A stretch of DNA of 64,000 nt, from contig NZ_JAMBPQ010000016.1 of the NCBI RefSeq assembly GCF_024206495.1, forward strand, positions 1 to 64,000, written 5' to 3'. A model generated the notes under the pieces. That model was not told the origin of the DNA, did no database searches, and saw only the letters and a program-made list of their open reading frames with translations. This stretch comes from Paraburkholderia sp. CNPSo 3272. Its GTDB lineage: Bacteria; Pseudomonadota; Gammaproteobacteria; Burkholderiales; Burkholderiaceae. Each line of letters starts with the position of its first letter. The first letter of the stretch is position 1. Made by a program: the position numbers and the translations under genes. Shown one piece after another: positions 32,372 to 43,554 of this stretch.

Positions 32372-35300
32372 TTAGACGGCGAGTGCGTCCGGTGCATCCT
32401 TCGTTTCCACCAACTGTCCGGCAGTCGGCCCCGGTTGCTGTATGTCCAGACGCGGCAGCGACTTCACGATCTTCATCGTTTCCAGACTGACCGTCACGAC
32501 ACGCTGGAACAATTCCAAGGGGTAGCGTGGATTGTTCATTGTCTCGATGGCGTAGTCGTTCGCATCGTTGACGATGCCACTGTCCTTATCGGACTTCACA
32601 CCTTGGCGTTCAACCACCCAATCCAGTGCCGGTTTACCGTTGACGACATAGTCGTAGGCTTCCAGTGGGATACCCTTTGCCGTGATCTTGTCGTTGTAGA
32701 TCAACGTCGTCAGGTCCTTGTCCTTGCCGTTCTTGCCGTACTTCATCTTCTCGACGCGGTAGTCGGCGTCGGTCAATAACAGTCCGCCGCCTTCGATCTG
32801 CAACGGGTACTTTTCTACCGTCTCGTAGTTGACGTGCAGGTCAGCCAGCTTCCGGCCAGCCTTCGAAAACGCCCAGAAGTCGGCAGCAGTCTTCACGCAT
32901 GGGATTCGCGGTAGTTCCTTGCTGAGATTGTCGGCATAGCGTTCGCGGTAGTCCGGCGAGTGCAGCAACCCGTAGACGTAGTAGAAGATGTCTTCCTTGC
33001 TGAGCTCTTCACCCGGGTAAGCTGATTGAAAGTGCGCCAGACCTTCGTCGCTAATCGCATGATGCCGCGTTCGCTCCGGCGTCTCAGACTCGGAGAAAAT
33101 GTCGGCTTGGGGGTCTTCGCCTGTCTCGGCTTCTTCACCGTAAAGATAAAGGGGAAAGCATTGATATCCCCCCATTCCGGGAGCCAAGTTCAGGTCTGGA
33201 ATGATATTCGTTACGATTGCGGAGAAACCCTTATCCCCACCCAACCCCGGAACACAAATACAAATGTTCTCAGTCCGAGCATCCGGGAAGATGCGTGGCA
33301 TTCGATTCACATACGCGTTCATCTGGCGGTGGTAATAGACCCACTGCTTGCCGAAAGGCCGGTACAGACTAGGCGTCAGGCAAGTTTCGTCGAAGGAAAA
33401 GCGCCTGTCTTTTACGAGTTCCTGTTTCAGGCTTCGATTCCAACTGATCTTGGTCGGATCGGTGTTGATGAAGTCATTAACCTTAGCTTCCCGCGCTTTC
33501 TTGTCTTGCGTTCTGAACGCCGCTGCGAAGCGGTCGGCTTCGTCATTGAAGAACTGGATCATGCGGCCCATGTTGCCAGAGACGGATCCCTTCGAGTAGT
33601 TGTAGCACCAAGCATCACGATTAGTTTCCAGCCCGCGCGAATAAATCGAGAACAGTTTCTCCGCCGCCGCACCGCTCTTGTCACCAATGGAAATGAAGTC
33701 GTTGAAACTGTTATCTCGCTGCTTCAACCAATCCCCATGCGGGTCCGGTGAAATCACTCGCCAGCCGTCCTTTTGCGTGATCCCCGCGATGTCTTCAAAC
33801 GTGCTGACCTTGCTTAGCTTCTCTTCGCGAGTCAGGTAGTCGCCGATGTCATGGAAGAAAATCTGGCCGTGCTGCGCGGCGTCAGGGTTCTTGACCAGAA
33901 TGGAGATCGCAATTGGAGCGCGACTTCCGCTTCCGAAGATTTTGCCGCCTTCTTTACGTGATTGTTCGCCGGACGTGCGTTGGTTGCCACGCAGATGGAA
34001 CAAATAGATGCTGCTGAACTCGTCAGCCAGACACTTGCGCAGCCCATCGGTGGTGCTTGTTTCTATGAATCCCCCGTTAGTCACGAAGCCGATCACCCCG
34101 CTGTTACCAACCCGGTCGCTGGCCCACCGGATCGCACGAATGTAGCTGTCGTACAGCGCGTTCTTGTTCGTGGCACTGGACCGCTCGGCATAAGTGCTTC
34201 GGATGCGGCTGTCGAGATACGGGTACGCCACATTCTGGTTGTTGTCGTTCGCGCTGTCCTGACCGGCTGAATAGGGCGGGTTACCCATGATGACCCGGAT
34301 GTCGAGCTTCTTCTGGCGTTTACGGCGGGCACTGTTGCTTGCCTGAACCGCGTCCACCAAGTCTTCCTTCTCGTAAAGTTGAAAGGTATCGGCAAGGCAG
34401 ATGCCTTCGAACGGCTGGTATTTGCCGCCGATGACGCCGTGGTAAACCGCTTCAATATTGATACAAGCTATGTAATACGCCAGCAGCACGATCTCGTTCG
34501 CATGAATTTCGTGCTTGTACTTGTGCGGCAGTTCTTCGGGCTTGATAAGCCCGCTTTGCAACAGGCGCGTCACAAACGTGCCTGTACCGACGAACGGGTC
34601 AATGATGTGAACGCCCTTGCTACCCAAGGTCTGGCCGAATTCAGTCTGCAACACATGGCTGACGCTATAGATGATGAAGTCCACCACTTCGACCGGCGTA
34701 TAGACGATCCCCAACCGCTCGGTCATCTTCGGGAAGGCATTGCGGAAGAACTTATCGTAGAGTTCGACGACGATCTTCTGCTTGCCCGCTGCATTGTCGA
34801 TGCCTTCGGCCCGGAGCTTCACGCTCTCGTAGAACCGTTCCAGTGTGTCTGCTTCCTTGTCCAGCCGATGCTCATCCAGCACGTCCAACACGTGCTGCAT
34901 CGCCAGCGACATCGGATTGTGCTTCGCGAAGCTGTAGTCAGCGAATAGGGCGTCGAATACTGGCTTCGTGATGAGATGCTGTGCCAGCATCTCGATGATC
35001 TCGCCATCCGTGATGCTGCCGTTCAGGTCGTCGCGCAGTTCGGCGGCGAATGCATCGAATGCTTCCCGCTCCTTGGTGTTGGCCGGGTTCTCGATGATGC
35101 CGGTGATGCGGTCAATGTGGGTGCGGGCGATCTTCGCGATGTCGTTCGCCCAATCTTCCCAATGGTGACGATTGCCGACCTTTTGGACCAGCTTGGCGTA
35201 GATCGCCTTCTCGATCTCGCCGATCTCGAATTGCAGTTCATCCTGATCGGGTTCCGTGCGCTTCTTGACAGCTTCGCCGATAGTGAACCCGCCCTTACCA

Positions 35301-37357
35301 GCGTGCTTGTTCTTCGTCCCGTTAGTTTTCGGCTGCTTCTTCTGAATCTTGTCAGTGATGGCGATGACTTCCATCTTGCTGGTGTCCTTGCCGATCAAGT
35401 CGAGCTTGTTCACCATCGCATCGAACCGGTCATCATGCGAACGCAATGCTTGCAGAACCTGCCAGACCACGGCATAGGTCTTGTTGTCGTTCAGGGCTTC
35501 GTGCGCTTCGATGCCAGCCGGGATCACAACCGGCAGGACGACATAACCGCGCTTCTTGCCCGGTGCATTGCGCATGACCCGGCCAACCGACTGAACCACG
35601 TCAACCTGAGAGTTACGCGGCGTCAGGAACAGCACCGCATCGAGTGCGGGAACGTCCACACCTTCTGACAGGCAGCGCACGTTGCTGAGAATGCGACAGG
35701 TGTTCTCTGCCGCATCAGCTTTCAACCAAGAAAGCTTCGCCTCCTTCTCGCTGGCGTTCATCCCGCCGTCAACGTGTTTCGCTTCGCAAGCGAGACGAAC
35801 GATCTGTTCAAACTCTTCCGTTTCCTCGCTATCCTGATACGCCTCAACGACCGCTTGGAACATCCCCGCGATCTGTTTCGAACTTACCTTGTGCGTCTTG
35901 GCCCCTTTCGAGACTTCGATGACCTGACAGAAGGCCACCGCACGTTTCATGGGATCGCCATCGCCAACCAAGTCCGCTGTCAGTCCTTGCTTGGAAAGCG
36001 CCTTCCAGCAGCCGACGATCTTGGCGGCATCGTCCACCTTCAACTGGTTGTTCTCATCCCGCAGCAGGTGTTGCAGACGCCGATTGACGTGCGCTTCTTC
36101 GACCGCAAGCACGATCACCTTGTAATCAACCAGCAGCCCGCGTTTAACGGCTTCCGAGAACGTGATGACGAACAGTTCGTCCCCGTACAGCGCCTTGTCG
36201 TCCATTGAACAAAGGGCGACGTTGTCACGTTCAGCCGTCGCCTTGGCCGAATCGCCATAGATACGCGGCGTCGCCGTCATGTACAGGCGCTTGGCGGCGC
36301 GAATGTAACCTGCATCGTGGACCCGGACGAACGTGCTTTCGTCATCGTCACCGAACGTCGCGCCGGTTGTGCGGTGCGCTTCATCGCAGACAATCAGGTC
36401 GAAGTCCGCCAGCCCGAAATCCTTCTGGGCGCGACTGATCACGTCGATGGAGTGATAGGTGCTGAACACGACGCTCATGTGCGATGCATCGTGCCGCTTC
36501 GTCATCTCTTCCGCCAGTCGAGACGAATTCGTGGTCGCCGGATAACGCAGTTCATGTACGAAGGTCTTGACCTCGTCGTCGTCCTTTTTGCGCTTCTTGC
36601 CAACGTCGCTATCGGAACAGACAGCAAAGCTATGAAGCGGCGTCTCACTCTCTTGCGTCCATTCTGTAAGAGTCTGGCTTAACAGCGATAGACTCGGGAC
36701 TAGGAAAAGGACCCGCTTACCCGCACCGGCCAACGTTTCGGCGATCTTTAGGCTGGTGAACGTCTTGCCGGTGCCGCATGCCTTTATCAGCTTGCCACGC
36801 TCGGCATCTGCCAAACCTTGGACGACCGCGTTCAATGCAGCGGTCTGGTGCGGACGCAGTTGCTTTTTCGCCTTGATAACCGGTGCGGCCTTGGGCTGGT
36901 ACTTCGACCAATCGATCTGGCTCTCTTCAAGGGCGGTCAGATCGATCTTGCTGACTGGCGGCTGCTGATCCAGCAGCGCATCCTCGGCGTGTTCGCTCCA
37001 ATGATCGGTCGTCGCGACAATAATTCGCCGCGCGAAAGGCTTCTTGCCGGATGCTGTGAAGAAGCTGTCGATGTCGCCCTTCTGGACCTTGTAGTCCGGC
37101 GCGTACATCTTGCACTGAATCGCATGGAACTCATCCGTGCCGCTCGTCTTCGCCACAAGGTCGATACCAGCGTCCTGCGCGGTCAGTCCCCGCAGTTTCG
37201 CCCATTCCGCATAGGTCCATACATCGCTGTACAGGTCGCGGTACGTGGCTTCGTTGCGCAGATAACAGACAATCAACTCTTCGAAATAGGTTCCCTTTTC
37301 CCGTTCCGTTACGGCGGCATGGCGGAAGGTATCGAGCAATTTTTCGAGAGCGGTCAT
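32372..37357 (-). CDS. single-chain restriction-modification enzyme (type ISP-like)
   Basis: A 1661-aa fusion with the order of type ISP enzymes such as LlaGI. It starts with an Mrr-like nuclease (D66, Q81-C-K83). A superfamily 2 helicase/translocase follows, with Walker A ACGTGKT near 193-199, DEAH at 325-328, then MTATP and QSVGRVMR. Next is an N6-adenine methyltransferase, with motif I DPFVGTG near 921 and NPPY near 1025. A long C-terminal part probably recognises the target. One chain thus methylates self DNA and cuts unmodified DNA. Start ATG 37357 is chosen from the family's N-terminus. All motifs look intact. Target sequence unknown. Confidence 0.9.
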   Translation of the reverse strand: MTALEKLLDTFRHAAVTEREKGTYFEELIVCYLRNEATYRDLYSDVWTYAEWAKLRGLTAQDAGIDLVAKTSGTDEFHAIQCKMYAPDYKVQKGDIDSFFTASGKKPFARRIIVATTDHWSEHAEDALLDQQPPVSKIDLTALEESQIDWSKYQPKAAPVIKAKKQLRPHQTAALNAVVQGLADAERGKLIKACGTGKTFTSLKIAETLAGAGKRVLFLVPSLSLLSQTLTEWTQESETPLHSFAVCSDSDVGKKRKKDDDEVKTFVHELRYPATTNSSRLAEEMTKRHDASHMSVVFSTYHSIDVISRAQKDFGLADFDLIVCDEAHRTTGATFGDDDESTFVRVHDAGYIRAAKRLYMTATPRIYGDSAKATAERDNVALCSMDDKALYGDELFVITFSEAVKRGLLVDYKVIVLAVEEAHVNRRLQHLLRDENNQLKVDDAAKIVGCWKALSKQGLTADLVGDGDPMKRAVAFCQVIEVSKGAKTHKVSSKQIAGMFQAVVEAYQDSEETEEFEQIVRLACEAKHVDGGMNASEKEAKLSWLKADAAENTCRILSNVRCLSEGVDVPALDAVLFLTPRNSQVDVVQSVGRVMRNAPGKKRGYVVLPVVIPAGIEAHEALNDNKTYAVVWQVLQALRSHDDRFDAMVNKLDLIGKDTSKMEVIAITDKIQKKQPKTNGTKNKHAGKGGFTIGEAVKKRTEPDQDELQFEIGEIEKAIYAKLVQKVGNRHHWEDWANDIAKIARTHIDRITGIIENPANTKEREAFDAFAAELRDDLNGSITDGEIIEMLAQHLITKPVFDALFADYSFAKHNPMSLAMQHVLDVLDEHRLDKEADTLERFYESVKLRAEGIDNAAGKQKIVVELYDKFFRNAFPKMTERLGIVYTPVEVVDFIIYSVSHVLQTEFGQTLGSKGVHIIDPFVGTGTFVTRLLQSGLIKPEELPHKYKHEIHANEIVLLAYYIACINIEAVYHGVIGGKYQPFEGICLADTFQLYEKEDLVDAVQASNSARRKRQKKLDIRVIMGNPPYSAGQDSANDNNQNVAYPYLDSRIRSTYAERSSATNKNALYDSYIRAIRWASDRVGNSGVIGFVTNGGFIETSTTDGLRKCLADEFSSIYLFHLRGNQRTSGEQSRKEGGKIFGSGSRAPIAISILVKNPDAAQHGQIFFHDIGDYLTREEKLSKVSTFEDIAGITQKDGWRVISPDPHGDWLKQRDNSFNDFISIGDKSGAAAEKLFSIYSRGLETNRDAWCYNYSKGSVSGNMGRMIQFFNDEADRFAAAFRTQDKKAREAKVNDFINTDPTKISWNRSLKQELVKDRRFSFDETCLTPSLYRPFGKQWVYYHRQMNAYVNRMPRIFPDARTENICICVPGLGGDKGFSAIVTNIIPDLNLAPGMGGYQCFPLYLYGEEAETGEDPQADIFSESETPERTRHHAISDEGLAHFQSAYPGEELSKEDIFYYVYGLLHSPDYRERYADNLSKELPRIPCVKTAADFWAFSKAGRKLADLHVNYETVEKYPLQIEGGGLLLTDADYRVEKMKYGKNGKDKDLTTLIYNDKITAKGIPLEAYDYVVNGKPALDWVVERQGVKSDKDSGIVNDANDYAIETMNNPRYPLELFQRVVTVSLETMKIVKSLPRLDIQQPGPTAGQLVETKDAPDALAV

Positions 37358-37425
37358 GGTCTTTCGGTTCAGTGATGGCGGCTGATGCGCCACGAAGCCG
37401 CCATTATGCCTTTCCGACAGCGGGT

Positions 37426-38568
37426 TTATACCTGTGGCAAGCACGTACTGTAAGCCAGCAAAGCGGCCTGAATATGTTCCAATGCGTCAGCAACATCGCG
37501 GGCATCGAGACTGACGTAGTGCCGGTGCAGCACATCGCCACGCTTCGCCGCATGTCCAAGAATCCGACGCAGGATTGCATCCGAAACGCCCTGTCTTGCC
37601 GCGACGCTGGCAAGTAGCTTTCGCAGGTCGTGGAGGGTGAAGTCCGGCGCTCCCGCTCGCATCGCCATTTCGGTCACGTGGTCGGCGGACAGTCCGTCGA
37701 ACAGCCGATCAGTAGCATCCAGAGATTCACACCGACGCTCAAGCACCTCTCGAATCAGCGGTGTTATCGGCAAGGAATGAGGCCGCTTCCCCTTCGTCTC
37801 TGGTATCAATAGGGTGTCAGCGGTGAAATCTACGTCGCGCCGCCGAATACCCGTTCCCTCATTTTTCCTAAGCCCGGTTAGCAGAAGCAAACGCAGGTAA
37901 TCCCGCTGGACGGCGGGAAGCGAGTCAACGGCCACAAACCATGCTTTCAGATCGGCTTCTGCCAAAGTCCGGCCCCGAGGTTTCGGCCTCTCTGGCATCA
38001 ACCCGGCATGACTTAGTCGGACAAACGGGCTAGGAACCTCGACGCCATGAACTGCACCAAGATACCGAAGCATCGACCCGACGATCCCCCGCCCTAAGTC
38101 CACAACCGCCGCGCCCTTACTTTGGGCGAATTCATGGCAATGCGTTGCGAAGGCAGAGTCCTTGAGCGCCGATACTGGACGATCCATCCAGTCCGCGAAG
38201 TGCGTTCTAAGCACTGAATCGTATCGGGCAAGGCTTGACGCCTTGACCCGCTTCGCCTTCGCATACTCAGTCAGCAGTTGGCGAAGCGTCGGCAACCGAG
38301 GACGAACAGGCGCGACCACGTACTCGCCAGCCCTACATCGGCGCAGGATCGGTAGCGCCAGTTCTCGGGCTTCATCCACACAAATCAAAGGCCATCGTCC
38401 GAGTGTCACCCTGACTTGTCGCCCTTGCACACTCGTCGCCACGATGAAGCTATGGCTACGCCGCCCGACCTTAAGACAAAGACCACACAAAGTTCGGTCG
38501 CGGAGGATCGTTCCAGCCCGTCCGGGACCTCGACTAATAAGGGCATCCGAAAGCGTTACAATTGCCAT
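37426..38568 (-). CDS. tyrosine site-specific integrase
   Basis: A 380-aa integrase. The catalytic set is complete: R234 (LLTGLRKNEG), H313 and R316 (LHDLRKL), H339 (LGHA) and Y351 (LHRHYVSLD). An N-terminal arm-binding region precedes a core-binding domain (about 92-185). It lies at the island's right edge, 160 bases from the rebuilt ychF, and is the likely enzyme that inserts the island into ychF. An alternative start at 38592 is open. Its first codons overlap, in antisense, a promoter-like element for ychF. Confidence 0.92.
   Translation of the reverse strand: MAIVTLSDALISRGPGRAGTILRDRTLCGLCLKVGRRSHSFIVATSVQGRQVRVTLGRWPLICVDEARELALPILRRCRAGEYVVAPVRPRLPTLRQLLTEYAKAKRVKASSLARYDSVLRTHFADWMDRPVSALKDSAFATHCHEFAQSKGAAVVDLGRGIVGSMLRYLGAVHGVEVPSPFVRLSHAGLMPERPKPRGRTLAEADLKAWFVAVDSLPAVQRDYLRLLLLTGLRKNEGTGIRRRDVDFTADTLLIPETKGKRPHSLPITPLIREVLERRCESLDATDRLFDGLSADHVTEMAMRAGAPDFTLHDLRKLLASVAARQGVSDAILRRILGHAAKRGDVLHRHYVSLDARDVADALEHIQAALLAYSTCLPQV
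38555..38563 (+). promoter_or_regulatory. ychF promoter-like element carried by the island
   Basis: GTTACAATT occurs here and at 22059-22067, upstream of the native ychF start. Both are followed within a few bases by TTTTCG and preceded by a similar CTAA and C-rich stretch. This suggests the island carries a diverged copy of the ychF promoter, read across the integrase start. Confidence 0.4.
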
Positions 38569-38727
38569 TTTTCGAGTACAAAACGAGGACAAAATCTTGG
38601 GTTCAGCGCCCTGATTTCTGCCGTTTGTCTCGTCCCCAGATTCCCTTACGGCTTACTTGACCCGGCTCCCGCACATGTACGCGACAACCACCGACAAGCC
38701 GTAACATCATGATTTAAAAGGTTTTTC

Positions 38728-38828
38728 ATGAGCCTCAAATGCGGCATCGTCGGCCTGCCCAACGTCGGCAAGTCCACCCTCTTCAACGCGCTGACCAAGG
38801 CGGGCATCGCCGCCGAAAACTATCCGTT
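38728..38828 (+). repeat. right flanking direct repeat (attR side)
   Basis: This segment matches 22214-22314 at 97 of 101 positions. Up to the crossover it is island-derived, and beyond it is host ychF. AAAAGG upstream gives this copy a better ribosome site than the native start. Confidence 0.9.
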
Positions 38829-39822
38829 CTGCACGATCGAGCCCAACGTCGGCGTGGTAGAAGTGCCGGATCACCGCCTGAAGGCGCTCGCCGAAATCGT
38901 CAAGCCCGAGCGCGTCGTGCCGGCCGTGGTCGAATTCGTCGACATCGCGGGCCTGGTCGCGGGCGCGAGCAAAGGCGAAGGCCTTGGCAACCAGTTCCTC
39001 GCGAACATCCGCGAAACGGATGCGATTACGCACGTCGTGCGCTGCTTCGAAGATGAAAACGTGATCCACGTGGCGGGCAAGATCGATCCGCTCGCCGACA
39101 TCGAAGTCATCAACACCGAACTGGCGCTCGCCGACCTCGCCACCGTCGAGAAGGCGCTCACGCGCTACTCGAAGGCCGCCAAATCGGGCAACGACAAGGA
39201 AGCCGCGAAGCTCGTGGCCGTGCTGGAAAGGGTGCGTGCGCAACTCGATCAGGCAAAGCCCGTGCGCGGGCTCGCGCTGAGCGAGGACGAGCAGGCGCTG
39301 ATCAAGCCCTTCTGCCTCATCACCGCGAAGAAGACCATGTATGTCGCGAACGTGAAGGAAGACGGGTTCGAGAACAACCCCCATCTGGAAGCCGTGCGCA
39401 AGTACGCTGAAGGCGAGAATTCGCCGGTCGTGGCCGTGTGCGCCGCGATCGAAGCGGAAATCGCCGACCTCGAAGACGAAGACAAGCTCGCGTTCCTCGC
39501 CGACATGGGCATGGAAGAGCCGGGCCTCGACCGCGTGATCCGCGCGGGCTTCAAGCTGCTCGGCCTGCAGACCTACTTCACCGCGGGCGTGAAGGAAGTG
39601 CGCGCGTGGACGATCCATGTCGGCGATACGGCCCCGCAAGCGGCCGGCGTGATCCACACCGACTTCGAGCGCGGCTTCATCCGGGCGCAGACCATCGCGT
39701 TCGACGACTATATCCAGTACAAGGGCGAATCCGGCGCGAAGGAAGCCGGCAAGATGCGCGCCGAAGGCAAGGAATATGTCGTGCACGACGGCGACGTGAT
39801 GAACTTCCTGTTCAACGTTTAA
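38728..39822 (+). CDS. ychF: redox-regulated ATPase YchF (rebuilt by island insertion)
   Basis: A 364-aa Obg-family P-loop protein that binds ATP and ribosomes and acts in stress and translation control. The P-loop is GLPNVGKST. The middle helical domain (about 130-210) and the C-terminal TGS-like domain (YTAGVKEVRAWTIHVGDTAPQAAGVIHTDFERGFIRA) are complete. The first about 33 codons come from the island's copy of the gene, so the protein is intact despite the insertion. It is followed by ettA 37 bases on, likely in one transcript. Confidence 0.95.
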   Translation: MSLKCGIVGLPNVGKSTLFNALTKAGIAAENYPFCTIEPNVGVVEVPDHRLKALAEIVKPERVVPAVVEFVDIAGLVAGASKGEGLGNQFLANIRETDAITHVVRCFEDENVIHVAGKIDPLADIEVINTELALADLATVEKALTRYSKAAKSGNDKEAAKLVAVLERVRAQLDQAKPVRGLALSEDEQALIKPFCLITAKKTMYVANVKEDGFENNPHLEAVRKYAEGENSPVVAVCAAIEAEIADLEDEDKLAFLADMGMEEPGLDRVIRAGFKLLGLQTYFTAGVKEVRAWTIHVGDTAPQAAGVIHTDFERGFIRAQTIAFDDYIQYKGESGAKEAGKMRAEGKEYVVHDGDVMNFLFNV

Positions 39823-39859
39823 GCGACACCTTTTTCTTCCCGTTTTCAAAGACACTCTT

Positions 39860-41524
<1,665 letters not shown>

Positions 41525-41545
41525 GCAAGCGCGATCGATAGCAAA

Positions 41546-41571
41546 CAACGGCGGCCCGCGGGCCGCCGTTG
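41546..41571. terminator. perfect GC palindrome after ettA
   Basis: A 26-bp perfect palindrome (half-site CAACGGCGGCCCG) lies 22 bases beyond the ettA stop. It is terminator-like, but no clean T run follows, so it may act as a 3' stabiliser. Confidence 0.55.
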
Positions 41572-41681
41572 TCGTTCTGGCAGGCTCAGCCAAGCACGCA
41601 CGGCATGGCGGTTGCTCGAAAGCCGCTACGCTTAGGCTACTTGGGGCTTGATCAAGCCCGGCTCCCCGCGAGGAATTCCGT

Positions 41682-42836
41682 ATGGCGACGCCGCTGCGCA
41701 ACCGTGTTGTCCTCATCGTGGCGATCGTCGTCGCGCTGCTCGTGCTCGCGGCGCTGGGCACACTCTACGCGCTGCAGCGCGAGGCGAAGGCCTATGTGGA
41801 GCGCGCGCTCGCGCCCGTCGGCACGGCCGGGAGCGTGAACGTGGCGTTCACTCTGTCATCCGTCGAGCTTACCGACGTGCGCCTGAAGCCGCCGCCCAAC
41901 TGGCCCACCGCCGACACGCTGCGCGCCGCGCGCATCACAATTACGCCCGACTTGCGCGCGCTCGTCTCGCACCGCGTGCATATTCGCGACATCACGGTGA
42001 GCGATTTCACGATGACGGTGCTGCGCCGGGAAAGCGGCTCGATCCTGATCCTGCCGAATCTGCGCGAAGAGATGGCGCATAGCGACACGCCCACGAACGG
42101 CGCGCAAGGAGGAAGCGGTCTGCCGCAACAAAAGATCATCGACCATATCAGCTTCGAAAACGGCACATTCGACTTCTACGACCGGTCGGTGACCAATCCG
42201 CCGTGGCGCGTCACGGTCAACCGGGCGCAGGCGAGCGTCGACAATATCCAGCTGCCGGCGCTTACGGAGCCCACCCGCGTTTCGATCGTCGGCAATGTCG
42301 TCGGCCCGGAGCACACAGGACGCCTCACGTTCGACGGCTGGATGCAAATCGCGAATAAGGACTCGCAACTCCGCACGACGCTGCGTGGCGTGGATGTGCG
42401 CACGATCGATCCTTATCTGCTCAAAAAGGCCGGCGCGAAGGCCAATGTGACGGGCGGCACACTCGACCTCGATCTCACCTCGACCGTGCGCGGCTATCAC
42501 CTGCACGCGCCGGGCGTCGTCACGCTGCACAACCTGCAACTCTCGGAAAGCGGCGACGCGGTGGACACCTTCCTGTCGATCCCGACGCGCGCCGCCGTGG
42601 CCGCATTGAAGGCGCACAAGGGTGAGATCACGCTGCATTTCGTGCTCGACGGCAACCTGCGCGACCCGAAGTTCAAGCTCAACGAAAACATGATGACGGA
42701 GTTGCGGGCAGGGTTTGCGCAGGCGCTCGGGGTGAGCGCGCAAGGGGTGGCGAAGGGCGCCGGGCAAACCGCGAAGGGTATCGCCGACGCGCTGCGCAGT
42801 TTGCTGCAGCCGGTGCCGGCGCCCGCTTCGAAATAG
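41682..42836 (+). CDS. AsmA/DUF748-like membrane-anchored protein
   Basis: A 384-aa protein with an N-terminal signal anchor (VVLIVAIVVALLVLAALGTLYAL) followed by a beta-rich periplasmic part of AsmA/DUF748 type, with repeated strands such as VAFTLSSVELTDVRLKPPPNW, LVSHRVHIRDITVSDFTMTV and ISFENGTFDFYDRSV. Such proteins are linked to outer-membrane assembly or lipid transfer. The C-terminal 40 residues are a low-complexity Ala/Gly/Gln helix. Exact role unknown. Confidence 0.7.
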   Translation: MATPLRNRVVLIVAIVVALLVLAALGTLYALQREAKAYVERALAPVGTAGSVNVAFTLSSVELTDVRLKPPPNWPTADTLRAARITITPDLRALVSHRVHIRDITVSDFTMTVLRRESGSILILPNLREEMAHSDTPTNGAQGGSGLPQQKIIDHISFENGTFDFYDRSVTNPPWRVTVNRAQASVDNIQLPALTEPTRVSIVGNVVGPEHTGRLTFDGWMQIANKDSQLRTTLRGVDVRTIDPYLLKKAGAKANVTGGTLDLDLTSTVRGYHLHAPGVVTLHNLQLSESGDAVDTFLSIPTRAAVAALKAHKGEITLHFVLDGNLRDPKFKLNENMMTELRAGFAQALGVSAQGVAKGAGQTAKGIADALRSLLQPVPAPASK

Positions 42837-42876
42837 CGGGCCGGGCGCCGGCTTCAGCCTGCCTGGTCGAGTCTGG

Positions 42877-43500
42877 CTAGACCGGCAGGCCGAGTTCGCG
42901 CAGCTTCGCGTCGGTGGTGGCGTTGCTCGTGTGGTGCACGCCGTGCCAGCCGAGCGCCGTGGCCGCTTCGGCGTTGTGCGCGTTGTCGTCGATGAAAACG
43001 AGTTCCTCGGGCTTCACGCCCGGCAACTGTGCCTCGATGCGGCGGAACATCTCGTGGAAGATCGCCGGATCGGGCTTCACCAGCTTCACGTGGCCCGACA
43101 CGACGATATCGCGGCAGCGGCGCAGGATGCCGAAGCGCTCCCACGCCCACGGAAACGTCTCGGCGGACCAGTTCGTGAGACCGAAGATCGGCATGCCCGC
43201 CGCCTCCAGGCGCTCGAATGTCGCGACGCCCCCGGCCAGCAAGCCGCCGACCATCTCGTGCCAGCGCTCGTAGAACGCGCGGATGAGCGCTTCGTGCCCG
43301 GGAAATGCCGCGACCAGTTCCTCGGTGCCCACGGCAATGGGCTCGCCGCCGTCCTGGCGGACCACCCAGTCCATCTTGCAGACGTGCGTGAGAAACCAGC
43401 GGCGCTCGTCGTCGTCGGGAATCAGCTTGCGATAGAGATACTCGGGGCTCCAGTCCACGAGCACCCCGCCGAAATCGAACACCACTGCCTTGATCGTCAT
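42877..43500 (-). CDS. HAD-family hydrolase (haloacid dehalogenase type)
   Basis: A 207-aa HAD hydrolase. Motif I is VVFDFGGVLVDWSP, motif II is in GLTNWSAETFP, motif III is the lysine in KLVKPDPAIF, and motif IV is VFIDDNAHNAEAATALGW. It resembles YihX-like phosphatases that act on small sugar phosphates. No specific substrate can be read from the sequence. It lies 54 bases beyond pepP and in the same direction. Confidence 0.87.
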   Translation of the reverse strand: MTIKAVVFDFGGVLVDWSPEYLYRKLIPDDDERRWFLTHVCKMDWVVRQDGGEPIAVGTEELVAAFPGHEALIRAFYERWHEMVGGLLAGGVATFERLEAAGMPIFGLTNWSAETFPWAWERFGILRRCRDIVVSGHVKLVKPDPAIFHEMFRRIEAQLPGVKPEELVFIDDNAHNAEAATALGWHGVHHTSNATTDAKLRELGLPV

Positions 43501-43554
43501 ACGCTTCTCGCTCCGCTCGCTCGTTCTCTGATCGCTATCGGGATACCAGGGAAA

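Larger units (their letters stand above)
22315..38727. mobile_element. integrative genomic island in ychF
   Basis: The island is bounded by the ychF repeats, is less GC-rich than its surroundings, and has a tyrosine integrase at its right end reading inward. Cargo: a type ISP-like restriction enzyme, a TPR-like protein, a serine recombinase, an XRE regulator, a PIN protein, an ADP-ribosylglycohydrolase, a TIR/NDT-like protein, and a long tandem array with structured repeats. There are no capsid, conjugation or replication genes that I can recognise, so it is not an obvious prophage or ICE. Confidence 0.9.

Noticed and set aside
22315..38727. A prophage or conjugative element
   Set aside because: There is an integrase and a serine recombinase, but I find no capsid, terminase, tail, relaxase or type IV secretion genes.
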